From assembly GCA_001804815.1 (NCBI GenBank), contig MHBI01000092.1, positions 124,001-188,000 of the forward strand: a stretch of 64,000 bases of DNA, written 5' to 3'. Positions 41,724 to 50,804 of this stretch are shown here, one piece after another (positions within the stretch are counted from its first letter, which is position 1; each line of letters begins with the position of its first letter). Under the pieces are notes generated by a model that worked only from the letters and a program-made list of their open reading frames with translations, was not told the origin of the DNA and did no database searches. The translations under genes and the position numbers were made by a program. This DNA comes from Lentisphaerae bacterium GWF2_50_93. GTDB taxonomy: Bacteria > Verrucomicrobiota > Lentisphaeria > Victivallales > GWF2-50-93.

Positions 41724-42530
41724 ATGTTAATCACAAGCCTGCAGAATGAACGTATAAAATATGCCGCAAAGCTCTGGAACAGGCGTTCCAGGGACGAGGA
41801 GAAGCGCACTCTTCTTGAAGGATACCGGGCAATAACCCGGGCGAACCAGTGCGGGATGAAGATAGAGGAATGCTTCTACTGTCCGCCGATGTTCCTCGGT
41901 GAAAATGAAAATGCGCTTCTTGCGAAACTCGCAGAAACTGGAACTGTCATTACTGAAACTTCCGACCGTGTTTTTGCGAAACTCGCATACAGGGACCGTC
42001 CTGAAGGGTTGATAGCTATTGCAGAGATAAGAGAACATAAGCTGGAGAATCTGCCGGTCATTAAAAACGGACTTTACCTTGTGGCCGAAAGGATTGAGAA
42101 ACCCGGCAATCTCGGAGCCATTCTTCGTTCAGCTGATGCTGCCGGCTCCGACGGAATAATCGTCTGCGACAAATGCACCGACATCTATAATCCGAACGTA
42201 ATAACCGCGAGCACCGGAACTCTTTTTTCAGTCCCCCTGGCTGAAACTTCAACCCAGGAAGCGTCCGAATGGCTGAAGAGGAATGGGATTAAAACTCTTG
42301 CCGCGACTCCGCATACCGACAAGAACTACACCGACATAGACATGAAGACAGGCATTGCGATCGTGGTAGGAGCTGAACAGTTCGGCCTCAGCGAATTCTG
42401 GCTGAAGAACTCGGATATCAGCGTCAGGATTCCCATGCTCGGTCTTGCCGATTCCTTGAACGTCTCAACTGCGACCACAATCCTCCTCTATGAAGCCGCC
42501 CGGCAGAGAGGGTGGAAGAAAAACACTTGA
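41724..42530 (+). CDS. TrmH/SpoU family RNA 2'-O-methyltransferase
   Basis: This 268-residue protein, from the ATG at 41724, begins MLITSLQNERIKYAAKLWNR, the usual substrate-binding domain start, with LLEGYRAI. The SPOUT knot has VAERIEKPGNLGAILRSADAAG (motif 1, catalytic arginine), VVGAEQFGLSEFW (motif 2) and VRIPMLGLADSLNVSTATTILLYEA (motif 3). It methylates a ribose 2'-OH in rRNA or tRNA; which one is not readable. Open frame upstream of the start is repeat-derived. Confidence 0.92.
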   Translation: MLITSLQNERIKYAAKLWNRRSRDEEKRTLLEGYRAITRANQCGMKIEECFYCPPMFLGENENALLAKLAETGTVITETSDRVFAKLAYRDRPEGLIAIAEIREHKLENLPVIKNGLYLVAERIEKPGNLGAILRSADAAGSDGIIVCDKCTDIYNPNVITASTGTLFSVPLAETSTQEASEWLKRNGIKTLAATPHTDKNYTDIDMKTGIAIVVGAEQFGLSEFWLKNSDISVRIPMLGLADSLNVSTATTILLYEAARQRGWKKNT

Positions 42531-42613
42531 AATTTGATGCGGATTTCGCAAAACTTGAAAATGTCAGCAGGATATCATAGGATTTGCCGGCACGAAAAAG
42601 AAGAAGATGAAAA

Positions 42614-44362
42614 ATGTCCTCGGAAATTATTTCCAATGGAGAAAAGGTGAAACCGAACGGAATATCCGCTAAATTACGGACGTATCTTCCATCGATATTC
42701 AAAGTCCTCCCGTGTTTCGGTCTTGCCGCGGTAATATGCGCCTATGCCTATGTGGAGACAATCACCTTCACGCCTGCCTACCGCGAGATCGACTGCGAAG
42801 GGTATCTCCTGCTTGCAAAGAGAATGTCGCATGGAGGGCCTCTCGCCCTGAAAGACGATGATATCTTCTATTATCAGAACCACGTCTGGGTGGAGAATGA
42901 AAGAGGGGAGGTGAGTCCGAAATTCGCACCGGGATATCCGGCTGTCATGGCAGTATTCTACAAGATCGGCGGAGATGTCGCGATGTTCTGGGTAAGTCCG
43001 GTCTGCGGTGCCCTGACGCTCATTGGAGCATTCCTTCTGTTCCGGCTTTGGATGTCGTCTTTTACCGCGGTCATAGCAACCGCATGTCTAGCCGCAAACA
43101 AGATGTTCCTCTTCTATACGGGATATCTGCTGACGCATTCCCTCGACATATGTGCGGCGACCTGGGGGATGTATTTTCTTTTCAAGTGGCGGCGCGGAGG
43201 CAGGTGGGTGGATGCGCTGGGAAGCGGATTAATACTTGGGTTTGCATGTACCGTAAGATTTACAGAGGTGCTGATGGCGATCGTTATCGGCATTGCGCTG
43301 CTTTCAAGGCTTATTCCATATCTGGGCGAACTCATCAGATACCATAGGAAAAAAGGAGAAATATCAACTGCCGTAAATCCCGGTTATAGATCCCTGCTAT
43401 CGATAGGTGTGCTTATAGGGTCATATGCCATTTTTCCGTGTATTCTGCTCATCTATAACAAGATGATGTTCGGGAGCTTCATGACTACCGGATATTATTA
43501 TTCGAACGAGCAGCATGCTTATACCTGGGCGCAGCTGGTCAGGATGTATCCCGAGATCTGGGCTGGGATGAGCAGGGAGGGGCTTTTCCTGACGTTCGAG
43601 GTCGGGCTTGTGGCAATACTTGTATTCGGTCCATGGTCGGAAGGGCTGATGCGCGTGTTCTGGGTTCTTCCTCTCATACTCCTGCATGCGTCCTATTACT
43701 GGGCCGGAGGAGGGATGGCATATATCCGTTTCTTTATCAGCCTTTTTCCGGCTTTCATAGGAACGGCGTTTGCCGTAGTCGACAAGGTTTCCCTGACGGC
43801 TTCACGGAAATATTTCGCAGTGGTTATTTTTGCCGCAATGGTGATAGGTTTCAGGATCGATCATTTTAAAACTGGAAATTCGCAGCTGGTGTCATCGCCG
43901 GGGTCGCGGGCTGTCGCAGCATGTGCAGGCATGCTGTCGAAATCCCTAAATCCCGATGCGGTAATATTATCTGATTGGAATTGCGGGAGCTATCTGGGCA
44001 CCCTCTGTCAGTTCCGATACTACAACCTGGATGTGTTCACCTCGAAATATGGATCAAGATCCGGCTGGGGGATAGGCGTCAGGCAGCAGGAGAAGAGGCT
44101 TTCCCGCCTGCGGGATTTCTACCGAAGCCACAGCGAAACCGAACTTCTTGCTATGAAAAAGACGAAAATTGAAGACTTCATGTCCGGAGGCAGGCAGGTC
44201 GTATATCTCATGCGTCCGGACCGTCAGGCCCGCGAACTTGCGGAACTTGGCAAGGACTATGAGCTTGCTTCAGTTTCCGGGTTTGACACAAGTTCAGTCC
44301 AGTGGCCTGAATTAAAGCAGTTCGGGCTTTTCGAATTGAAAAAGAAACAGATGACGAATTAA
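42614..44362 (+). CDS. Large membrane protein, GT39-like sugar transferase family
   Basis: This 582-residue protein has about ten hydrophobic helices in residues 25-430 and a soluble tail of about 140 residues. The first loop carries AYREIDCEGYLLLAKRMSHGG with an acidic pair, then SPKFAPGYPAVMAVFYKIGG. Both match the PMT/ArnT-like pattern of the proteins at 18801 and 22822, although the three are distant from each other. Lipid-linked sugar transfer outside the cytoplasm is the likely activity. It follows the RNA methyltransferase by 83 bases and is not in the glycan cluster. Confidence 0.65.
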   Translation: MSSEIISNGEKVKPNGISAKLRTYLPSIFKVLPCFGLAAVICAYAYVETITFTPAYREIDCEGYLLLAKRMSHGGPLALKDDDIFYYQNHVWVENERGEVSPKFAPGYPAVMAVFYKIGGDVAMFWVSPVCGALTLIGAFLLFRLWMSSFTAVIATACLAANKMFLFYTGYLLTHSLDICAATWGMYFLFKWRRGGRWVDALGSGLILGFACTVRFTEVLMAIVIGIALLSRLIPYLGELIRYHRKKGEISTAVNPGYRSLLSIGVLIGSYAIFPCILLIYNKMMFGSFMTTGYYYSNEQHAYTWAQLVRMYPEIWAGMSREGLFLTFEVGLVAILVFGPWSEGLMRVFWVLPLILLHASYYWAGGGMAYIRFFISLFPAFIGTAFAVVDKVSLTASRKYFAVVIFAAMVIGFRIDHFKTGNSQLVSSPGSRAVAACAGMLSKSLNPDAVILSDWNCGSYLGTLCQFRYYNLDVFTSKYGSRSGWGIGVRQQEKRLSRLRDFYRSHSETELLAMKKTKIEDFMSGGRQVVYLMRPDRQARELAELGKDYELASVSGFDTSSVQWPELKQFGLFELKKKQMTN

Positions 44363-44412
44363 ATTTGAGAATACCTTCGTCTCTTCAAGACGAATGGATC
44401 ATCTACAATCCA

Positions 44413-44432
44413 CCTGTGGTTGAAACCACAGG
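44413..44432. repeat. CCTGTGGTT/AACCACAGG palindrome
   Basis: Nine-base arms with a 2-base centre lie in the 229-base gap before the TauE gene. No T run follows, so it is a repeat or RNA hairpin rather than a standard terminator. Confidence 0.55.
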
Positions 44433-44591
44433 CTTCATTACGCTATCCCTTCGGGATAAGGAGAGTGACTGGAAAAGTGCCATATTCATATTAGAATTTG
44501 AAACACATCACCTGCAAAAGTATGCTTTTCCGCTATTGACAAACAGTGAATCCAAGACATGATATGAATCTGAATTCCAAGAAAGGTTTCA

Positions 44592-45359
44592 ATGCCTGAA
44601 TTCTCAAATATTGATTCATCTCTACTGTTCTGGATACTTGCGTTCGTATCTGCCTTTTTCATTGGATTTTCCAAGAGCGGGATCAGCGGAGCAGGTATAC
44701 TCGCGATTCCTCTGATGGCATATATTTTCCTTCCAAAACAGTCAACCGGCATTCTTCTTCCGATGCTCATAGCCGGCGATTTAATCGGGGTCTATTTCTA
44801 CCGCCAGCACACCCAGTGGAAGCACATATTCAGGGCGCTGCCATGGGCTTTTGCCGGAATAGCCGCCGGCTGGGTCTTCATGAAATATTCCGGAATATCA
44901 CAGGAACATTTCAAGAAGTTCATAGGAGTGGTCGTCATAGGAATGCTTGTCGGCGGCGAATGGTTCAACAGGTCGAACGGCGAGAAAAGCCAGAAGATCC
45001 CGCATACCTGGTGGTTTGCCGCGATCATCGGGGTGTTGGGCGGGATAACTACGATGACAGCCAACGCCGCCGGACCCGTCTTTGCGATCTACTTGCTCTC
45101 TCTCAGCCTTCCGAAGGACAATTTCATCGGTACGACAGCCTGGATATTCCTGATCCTGAACACCAGCAAGGTGCCGTTCAGCTGGGAACTCGGATTCATC
45201 ACGCAGGAGACTTTGATCTTCAACGCCGAAATGATCCCCGCGCTTGTCCTGGGCTCCATGGTCGGGGTGAAGACCGTGAAGTACATAAAGAACAACACGT
45301 TCTCGATGCTGGTGAAGATTTTCGCGGTACTCGCGGCCGGCTATCTGATATTCAAGTAA
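44592..45359 (+). CDS. TauE/SafE family membrane transporter
   Basis: This 255-residue protein has about eight hydrophobic helices. Family signatures are AFFIGFSKSGISGAGILAIPL near the N-terminus and GVLGGITTMTANAAGPVFAIY in the second half, the two halves forming the inverted repeat of this family. Members export sulfite, sulfoacetate or other organic anions. A local sulfatase gene could make sulfur compounds relevant, but it lies 9 kb away. The ATG follows an AAAGG ribosome site. No operon partner. Confidence 0.88.
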   Translation: MPEFSNIDSSLLFWILAFVSAFFIGFSKSGISGAGILAIPLMAYIFLPKQSTGILLPMLIAGDLIGVYFYRQHTQWKHIFRALPWAFAGIAAGWVFMKYSGISQEHFKKFIGVVVIGMLVGGEWFNRSNGEKSQKIPHTWWFAAIIGVLGGITTMTANAAGPVFAIYLLSLSLPKDNFIGTTAWIFLILNTSKVPFSWELGFITQETLIFNAEMIPALVLGSMVGVKTVKYIKNNTFSMLVKIFAVLAAGYLIFK

Positions 45360-45461
45360 AAGACATATATCTACTCGTCCCTCTAGCTTATGCTTGATTG
45401 TTGAGTCAGCGGATATATTTTAGGCAGATTCAAAATCATCATAAAAGGAATAAGTATTATT

Positions 45462-48400
45462 ATGAGGTGTCTTCCTAAGTTTATTATCTTCCTGGTATCA
45501 ATTTTACTCTTTAATCTCAACCTTGCCGGTGAAAATATAAAAATCGCCGTATTCGACCTGGAAAACGAAATTTCGCTGAGGGAATATGTGAGTTTAGGCA
45601 AAGTTATCCCCGACCTAATGGAACTTTACATGTTGAATTCTCAGAACATGGAGGTGCTGGAGAGAAGAAAAATCAGGGAAATTCTCCGGGAAAAAGAGAT
45701 AACGCTGTCAAAAGCTTCAGATACTAACACTATTCAGATAGGAAAGCTTATTGGAGCGGATTATTTGTGTTTCGGCTCCTTTTCTGCGAAGGACGGTAAA
45801 ATAAGCATTTCTGCTAGAATAGTATCAGCTTCAACGTCCGAAATAAAGGCAAGCGTGACAAAAGAAGGAGTGATAGAAAGCCTGAACAAGGTCATTGAAT
45901 CAACTGTTGAAAACCTTCTGAAGAGCTTGTCGGAAAATATGAAGGTTAATGTCGAATACAAACCTTCAACTCTAATTCCCGCCACTGCGCTGGCAAAGTT
46001 CATAGATGCGGTCAATAGCTCTGATAAGTCCGACTTCAACAAGGCCCTCGTCGAAATAAGGGAATGCCTTTCCCTGGATCCCTCATATTCTGAAAGCAGG
46101 ACAAGGCTCAAGGAGCTTCCTATTCCTGAAAAAGTCTCAATACCTGCTGAATTCATAAATATTTATCCAAAGGAATTCGACTCATTCATCTCTCCTGAAA
46201 AAGACTACATCATAACCAATGAGGGCAAAGAATTATTTTCAATCAGGAGGTCTGAGCTGAACATAGGGGATGATTCAAGGGATATCCTTTTCAGTTCTTC
46301 TTCAAAAAGAACATTCTTTTTTGATAAGAAAGGCAACATCCTATACAAAGTTCTTTTCATTCTAAAAAATAAACCGGCAAAAGTTGCGATATTTGATGTG
46401 AAGGCTGGCAAAGAAATTGCACAGTGGAATGTGGATGGAGCCGTATTTTTCAGCAATAGCTTCATGCCATTGATATTTGAAAGGAAAGGGGGCAAGGGGG
46501 CTTTGTCGATGATACTTTGCTTTCAGGAAGATAGAGAAATTACTCTTACCCTTTCAGAATTTGATCTCATGACAGGCAAAAAAATAACCTCAGTAAAGGA
46601 AATACGGGACCTGAGCGTACCTCTTTCAAGAAGCGATAATCCGTATTATGCAACAGAAGAGAAGCAGAATACTGATGATTTATCAGAAACGCAGAAGAGT
46701 ATAGGAGTAGTTAATTTTAACAGCAATGTTGAATGCTATAAGTATTTGTTCAAATGGAATATGTACACGAGATACTCTTTCATAAGGTGCACGCCTCCAG
46801 ACAATCCTTTGATTTCAGTATTTTCAAGCCAGGATAGGTCTTTAAACATTGTTAATCCAAAAAACGGAAAATTTATTTTTTCAAGAAACGATGTCGATGC
46901 TGATAATATGAGTTTGTCTCTAATAAAAGTTTACAAGGATGAAAGAAAGTATTATATCGACAGGTGCAACTCGTTGTTTTTTCAGGAGGATATCCTTTAC
47001 CCTCCGATAAAACTAAATGTGCCGGTCCAGTGGATATTCGATATCAACAACGATGGGACGCAGGAAATAATTGCCAATAAGAAGATTTATAAAATCTCCG
47101 AATGCATAGATACGCTGCCCTCGGAGAATAATCTTATATCAACCTGGGTCATGGCAACAGGATTCAATGAAAAGACACAGGAAGACTTTAAAAGCAATGG
47201 ATACGACTGCAAAAAGTGGCTCGATAGCAGCTGGAAGTGGAATCTTATGAAGAACATATATATGGATGTGGCAGTTTATGCGGCAAAAACACTAATGGCA
47301 AATTCAGATAACGTGTTCAATTATGATAAAAGGGGAATTCTTAGGCTTCTCGAGGAAAAAAAGATTGCACCTGAGAAAGATGCAGACGATTATTCACATA
47401 AAAAAGCATATCACCTTATAAAGCCACGCTGGCAGGCAACAATCAAGATTGATTACTTGTCTGGAGAACAATACAGTGCAAGGCTTGAAATCATTGATAA
47501 TTCCAGACCTGTTGTAAAACCACAGTTTTCTACTGAAAAGAGAGGGAATGATATATTCAAATGCATATTTGATGTCATATATGAAGGAAGGGAATATTTA
47601 GAAAAGATCATACCGCGTATAATCAAAAATGGAAACGAATCGGATATCTTAAGCAAGAACAATTCAAGAATTCCCGTTGCAGCAGCCAGAATTGGGGTTC
47701 CTGTAATGATGTGGGAGACTGAAGTTGGCAAGGCAGCAGATTATTTTACGAATATACTCAACGCCGCAGTAGTACAAGATGAGAAATTCAAACCTTTAGA
47801 ACGAATTGAATTGGAAAAGCTATTTGCTGAAAAATACACTAAGAGAATGTCTGGTGTAGAGGATAAGATTGAAATAATTCCCTCAGCATACATAATAACT
47901 GGATTTCTTGCGCCTTCTGCAGACGGTCTCCATCTGCTTCTTCGTGTCTATGATACAGATACGGCGATACTTGTTTCCGCAGGGGATGTTGTAGTAGGTA
48001 AGGGTGCAAGTGAATCTGCAATCAAGTCAGACATAGGGAACTTCTTAAAGAAGGCCCATGCCGATATTGCTAAGTTTACCAGCTATAAGTTCACCCTTCT
48101 TTCAGAACTTTATCTCGATTATGTAAGATTCATCCTTTCAGGAAATAACATCAAAAGCGCTGGGAGCAGCGGTAACTTCCTGGCAGGTACAGTTACGAGG
48201 GATACTGTTCTGGATATGAAAAATGGCGAACCATGCATCAAGTCTCCTCTTGTAATAAAAAAAGGAGCTATACTTACTTTAGCTGAAAATACTACATTAA
48301 GAGTCCAGGATAGATTGATGTCTGAAAAAGGATCTGGCCTAGTCATGAAGCCCGGTTCAAAAATAATAATAGACGGCAAGCCTGGTAACCAGATAATGAT

Positions 48401-49262
48401 AGTTGAACTTTTAGGATTCTTAAAGTGCGAAGGAACCATGGGATCACCGGTTTTTATTGAAAGCAAAACACATTGTTTCTTCAATGTGAGTTCAAATACT
48501 CCAGATGCGTTATATTTTTCAAGATCAAAAGAAGACTGTTATGAAACGATTATAAGTAATATGCATTCAGAAAATGTGGAGTTCTCATTCAACGGATTCA
48601 ATACAGTTAAACTGTCGGATTGTATTTTTAAAGGAGCTAAAACATCGGTCAATAGTATTTTTAGCAACCATCCTACGGATATGAAGATAGATAACTGCAT
48701 ATTTGATAGAATCCATATAGTTAATTGTGCAGGATATATAAAAAATGCCGTAATGGCATATCCGGATATTGAATTTCATCTTCTTGAATATGAAACAGAA
48801 AGAAGAAACTACTATAAACTTGCTTATCCTAGGAAATTGGATGAACCCCTGTTGACTTTTAAAGATGTGTCCATAAAAGGCGGTTTTACGATACAGTCAG
48901 AATTTTCATCAAGAAAACCGTTGATATCGTTCGTAACATGCAACTTCAATGTTCCCGGCGAAAATACATGCATTGGTACACTGCAGATGAAAAAGAGAAG
49001 TACGGTAATTGTAAAGGGCAAGGAATTGTCATTCGCGGAATATAAGAATTATTTCCATATGGAATTTCCTCCGGAGTTCGAAGACAAATATGATCCTGCA
49101 TCTCAAGCATTGATATCGCTAAAAAACAGTTATTTCGGAAAAATAAATGATCCTGATAAAATAAGGAAAATGTTTAAAAACATCAATCCTAAAATTGAAG
49201 AAATCTCCATAAGCGCTCCAATTATTAGTACAGAATCTGTTGTTCAAACCCCCGGTAAATGA
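45462..49262 (+). CDS. Giant envelope protein: two CsgG-like domains and a beta-helix-like C-terminus
   Basis: This 1266-residue protein has a hydrophobic N-terminus (FIIFLVSILLFNLNLAGENI) that looks like a signal peptide. Residues about 25-150 resemble CsgG/FlgO-type proteins: IKIAVFDLENEISL, MEVLERRKIREILREKE and IGKLIGADYLCFGSF. A middle part (about 220-650) is rich in strands and recalls a propeller. A second CsgG-like part lies at about 745-890 (VQDEKFKPLERIELEKLFAE, AYIITGFLAPSADG). The last 300 residues have repeated short strands (TLRVQDRLMSEKGSGLVMKP) as in right-handed beta-helix proteins. I cannot name a function; an envelope or secretion role is inference. The gene is less GC-rich than dnaE and stands alone. 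Confidence 0.72.
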   Translation: MRCLPKFIIFLVSILLFNLNLAGENIKIAVFDLENEISLREYVSLGKVIPDLMELYMLNSQNMEVLERRKIREILREKEITLSKASDTNTIQIGKLIGADYLCFGSFSAKDGKISISARIVSASTSEIKASVTKEGVIESLNKVIESTVENLLKSLSENMKVNVEYKPSTLIPATALAKFIDAVNSSDKSDFNKALVEIRECLSLDPSYSESRTRLKELPIPEKVSIPAEFINIYPKEFDSFISPEKDYIITNEGKELFSIRRSELNIGDDSRDILFSSSSKRTFFFDKKGNILYKVLFILKNKPAKVAIFDVKAGKEIAQWNVDGAVFFSNSFMPLIFERKGGKGALSMILCFQEDREITLTLSEFDLMTGKKITSVKEIRDLSVPLSRSDNPYYATEEKQNTDDLSETQKSIGVVNFNSNVECYKYLFKWNMYTRYSFIRCTPPDNPLISVFSSQDRSLNIVNPKNGKFIFSRNDVDADNMSLSLIKVYKDERKYYIDRCNSLFFQEDILYPPIKLNVPVQWIFDINNDGTQEIIANKKIYKISECIDTLPSENNLISTWVMATGFNEKTQEDFKSNGYDCKKWLDSSWKWNLMKNIYMDVAVYAAKTLMANSDNVFNYDKRGILRLLEEKKIAPEKDADDYSHKKAYHLIKPRWQATIKIDYLSGEQYSARLEIIDNSRPVVKPQFSTEKRGNDIFKCIFDVIYEGREYLEKIIPRIIKNGNESDILSKNNSRIPVAAARIGVPVMMWETEVGKAADYFTNILNAAVVQDEKFKPLERIELEKLFAEKYTKRMSGVEDKIEIIPSAYIITGFLAPSADGLHLLLRVYDTDTAILVSAGDVVVGKGASESAIKSDIGNFLKKAHADIAKFTSYKFTLLSELYLDYVRFILSGNNIKSAGSSGNFLAGTVTRDTVLDMKNGEPCIKSPLVIKKGAILTLAENTTLRVQDRLMSEKGSGLVMKPGSKIIIDGKPGNQIMIVELLGFLKCEGTMGSPVFIESKTHCFFNVSSNTPDALYFSRSKEDCYETIISNMHSENVEFSFNGFNTVKLSDCIFKGAKTSVNSIFSNHPTDMKIDNCIFDRIHIVNCAGYIKNAVMAYPDIEFHLLEYETERRNYYKLAYPRKLDEPLLTFKDVSIKGGFTIQSEFSSRKPLISFVTCNFNVPGENTCIGTLQMKKRSTVIVKGKELSFAEYKNYFHMEFPPEFEDKYDPASQALISLKNSYFGKINDPDKIRKMFKNINPKIEEISISAPIISTESVVQTPGK

Positions 49263-49327
49263 GGCGTCCAGCGGTAAGGTGCCTGCAATAATGGACAAGC
49301 CTTGAACAGTTGGATGGAATAAGAAAA

Positions 49328-50629
49328 CTACTTGTCTTTTTTAATCACTGATTTTCCTGCGATTAGATCGTCTAGATCCTTCTTGATGTTTTCCTTGAGA
49401 TCCGGAATAAACCCGACATGCGCATGATGTACTATCCCGTCCTTGCCGATGATCACGGTCTGCGGAATGCCTTCGACATTGTAGAGCTTGGCGGCTTCTG
49501 AATTCTTGTCCATGGCTACTGTGCATTTGACGTTCTGCTTGGTCAGGAATTCATTGATCTTGTCCTTGTCCTCCTGGAGGTTCACGGCATAGAAGACTAC
49601 ATCCTTGTCGGCATAACCGGCAGTGATTTCGGCAAGAATGGGAAGGGCGGCCCTGCATGGAGGGCACCAGGTGGCCCAGAAGTCCAGCACGATTATTTTC
49701 CTGCCTTTTACGGAAGCCAGGTCGAAAACTGTGCCATCGAGGAGTTCAAGCTTGAAGACAGGAGCTTCTTTTCCAAGGGAAGGATGTTCCGTTTCGGCGG
49801 CATCGGCTTCCTTCCCGGGCTTTGGAGCCATTTCAGACGGATCTATTTTCCTGGCGTCTGCAGGAGGCGTGAACTTGAACAGGTCAGCCGGCAAATCCGT
49901 AGATACGGACCAGTTGTCGAGGGTGAAGGCCATTTCATATTTCATATCTTTCATGGCATCCTTCTCCATTGCCTTGCCAAGCTGCTTCTTCATGTCGGGG
50001 ACGAATTTCCTGAGAACAGGCCTGTCGCCAGTTTCAATCCAGGCATCCCAGTCGAATTCAACATGCTGGAAACTGAGGTGATGGCATTCCTTGCCGCCGA
50101 TTTTTTCAATTCCCACATATTTTCCTCCGACTACGCCGGTCATCTGCTTTTCGTATGGATTGTCGGAGACAAAGGTGGAAATTAGGGGGAATCCACTGGT
50201 CCTGCTGACCGCCTCCATGCATTTGAGCCTGGTGAAATCGGATTCAGCCGGCTCGACATTATATTTTTTAGCCGCCGGGATATAGGTATATTCATTCATG
50301 CCGTCCGAGACGATTTTCAGCGGCATCATCCCCTTCTTGATGTCATAGAGGATTTTATTGGGTCTTTCAGCGGCGAACTCCGTGTTGTTGGAGACTTCCT
50401 GGTTCATGCCGTCCGATGATATTTTCACGTTCATGTTCAAGTCGAACTTGAAGTTCTTCGCTTTCAGGAGCACATCGCTGAATTTCTTCATCACGTCGGC
50501 GGCCTTGGGATCAATCTTGGCTGCAGGAGGCGCCGCAGGCGCGATTTGTGAAGCAGGATCCTGGGCGAAAGAACCAGTTGTACAGAACAAAGCCGATGCA
50601 AAGGCAAGCACAGCGAACAGTTTTTTCAT
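49328..50629 (-). CDS. Exported thioredoxin-like protein (TlpA type) with DUF2092-like N-terminal domain
   Basis: This 433-residue protein is counted from the ATG at 50629, preceded by AAGGA. MKKLFAVLAFASALFCTTGS is a signal peptide. Residues about 40-260 match a LolA/DUF2092-like periplasmic domain (ADVMKKFSDVLLKAKNFKFD). The C-terminal 145 residues are a TlpA-type thioredoxin fold with VLDFWATWCPPCRAALP, whose CPPC is the redox pair, and GIPQTVIIGKDG. The fusion suggests a periplasmic disulfide reductase tied to lipid or lipoprotein handling. It is not near the ResB/CcsA genes, though TlpA-like proteins often serve cytochrome c maturation. Confidence 0.85.
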   Translation of the reverse strand: MKKLFAVLAFASALFCTTGSFAQDPASQIAPAAPPAAKIDPKAADVMKKFSDVLLKAKNFKFDLNMNVKISSDGMNQEVSNNTEFAAERPNKILYDIKKGMMPLKIVSDGMNEYTYIPAAKKYNVEPAESDFTRLKCMEAVSRTSGFPLISTFVSDNPYEKQMTGVVGGKYVGIEKIGGKECHHLSFQHVEFDWDAWIETGDRPVLRKFVPDMKKQLGKAMEKDAMKDMKYEMAFTLDNWSVSTDLPADLFKFTPPADARKIDPSEMAPKPGKEADAAETEHPSLGKEAPVFKLELLDGTVFDLASVKGRKIIVLDFWATWCPPCRAALPILAEITAGYADKDVVFYAVNLQEDKDKINEFLTKQNVKCTVAMDKNSEAAKLYNVEGIPQTVIIGKDGIVHHAHVGFIPDLKENIKKDLDDLIAGKSVIKKDK

Positions 50630-50694
50630 GTTAATTCCTTTGTACAATTATTTGAAGCAACTGCAGAAATGCCATTTTTGAACTGATTTATGAA

Positions 50695-50760
50695 GTTGGT
50701 GTTAACGGCTTTAGCGTGTAGTCTTGAATACAAGGACACACTGAAGTTGTGAACTCCAAC
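50695..50760. repeat. GAACTCCAAC element, copy 2
   Basis: The left end GTTGGTGTTAAC and the right end GTTGTGAACTCCAAC are imperfect inverted repeats. The right end and flank match 31456-31500. It fills most of the gap between the thioredoxin and flotillin genes. Confidence 0.68.
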
Positions 50761-50804
50761 GGGCTTATTCCTGCAACAACCGTTTTATGGATTCTAAAAG
50801 TGGC

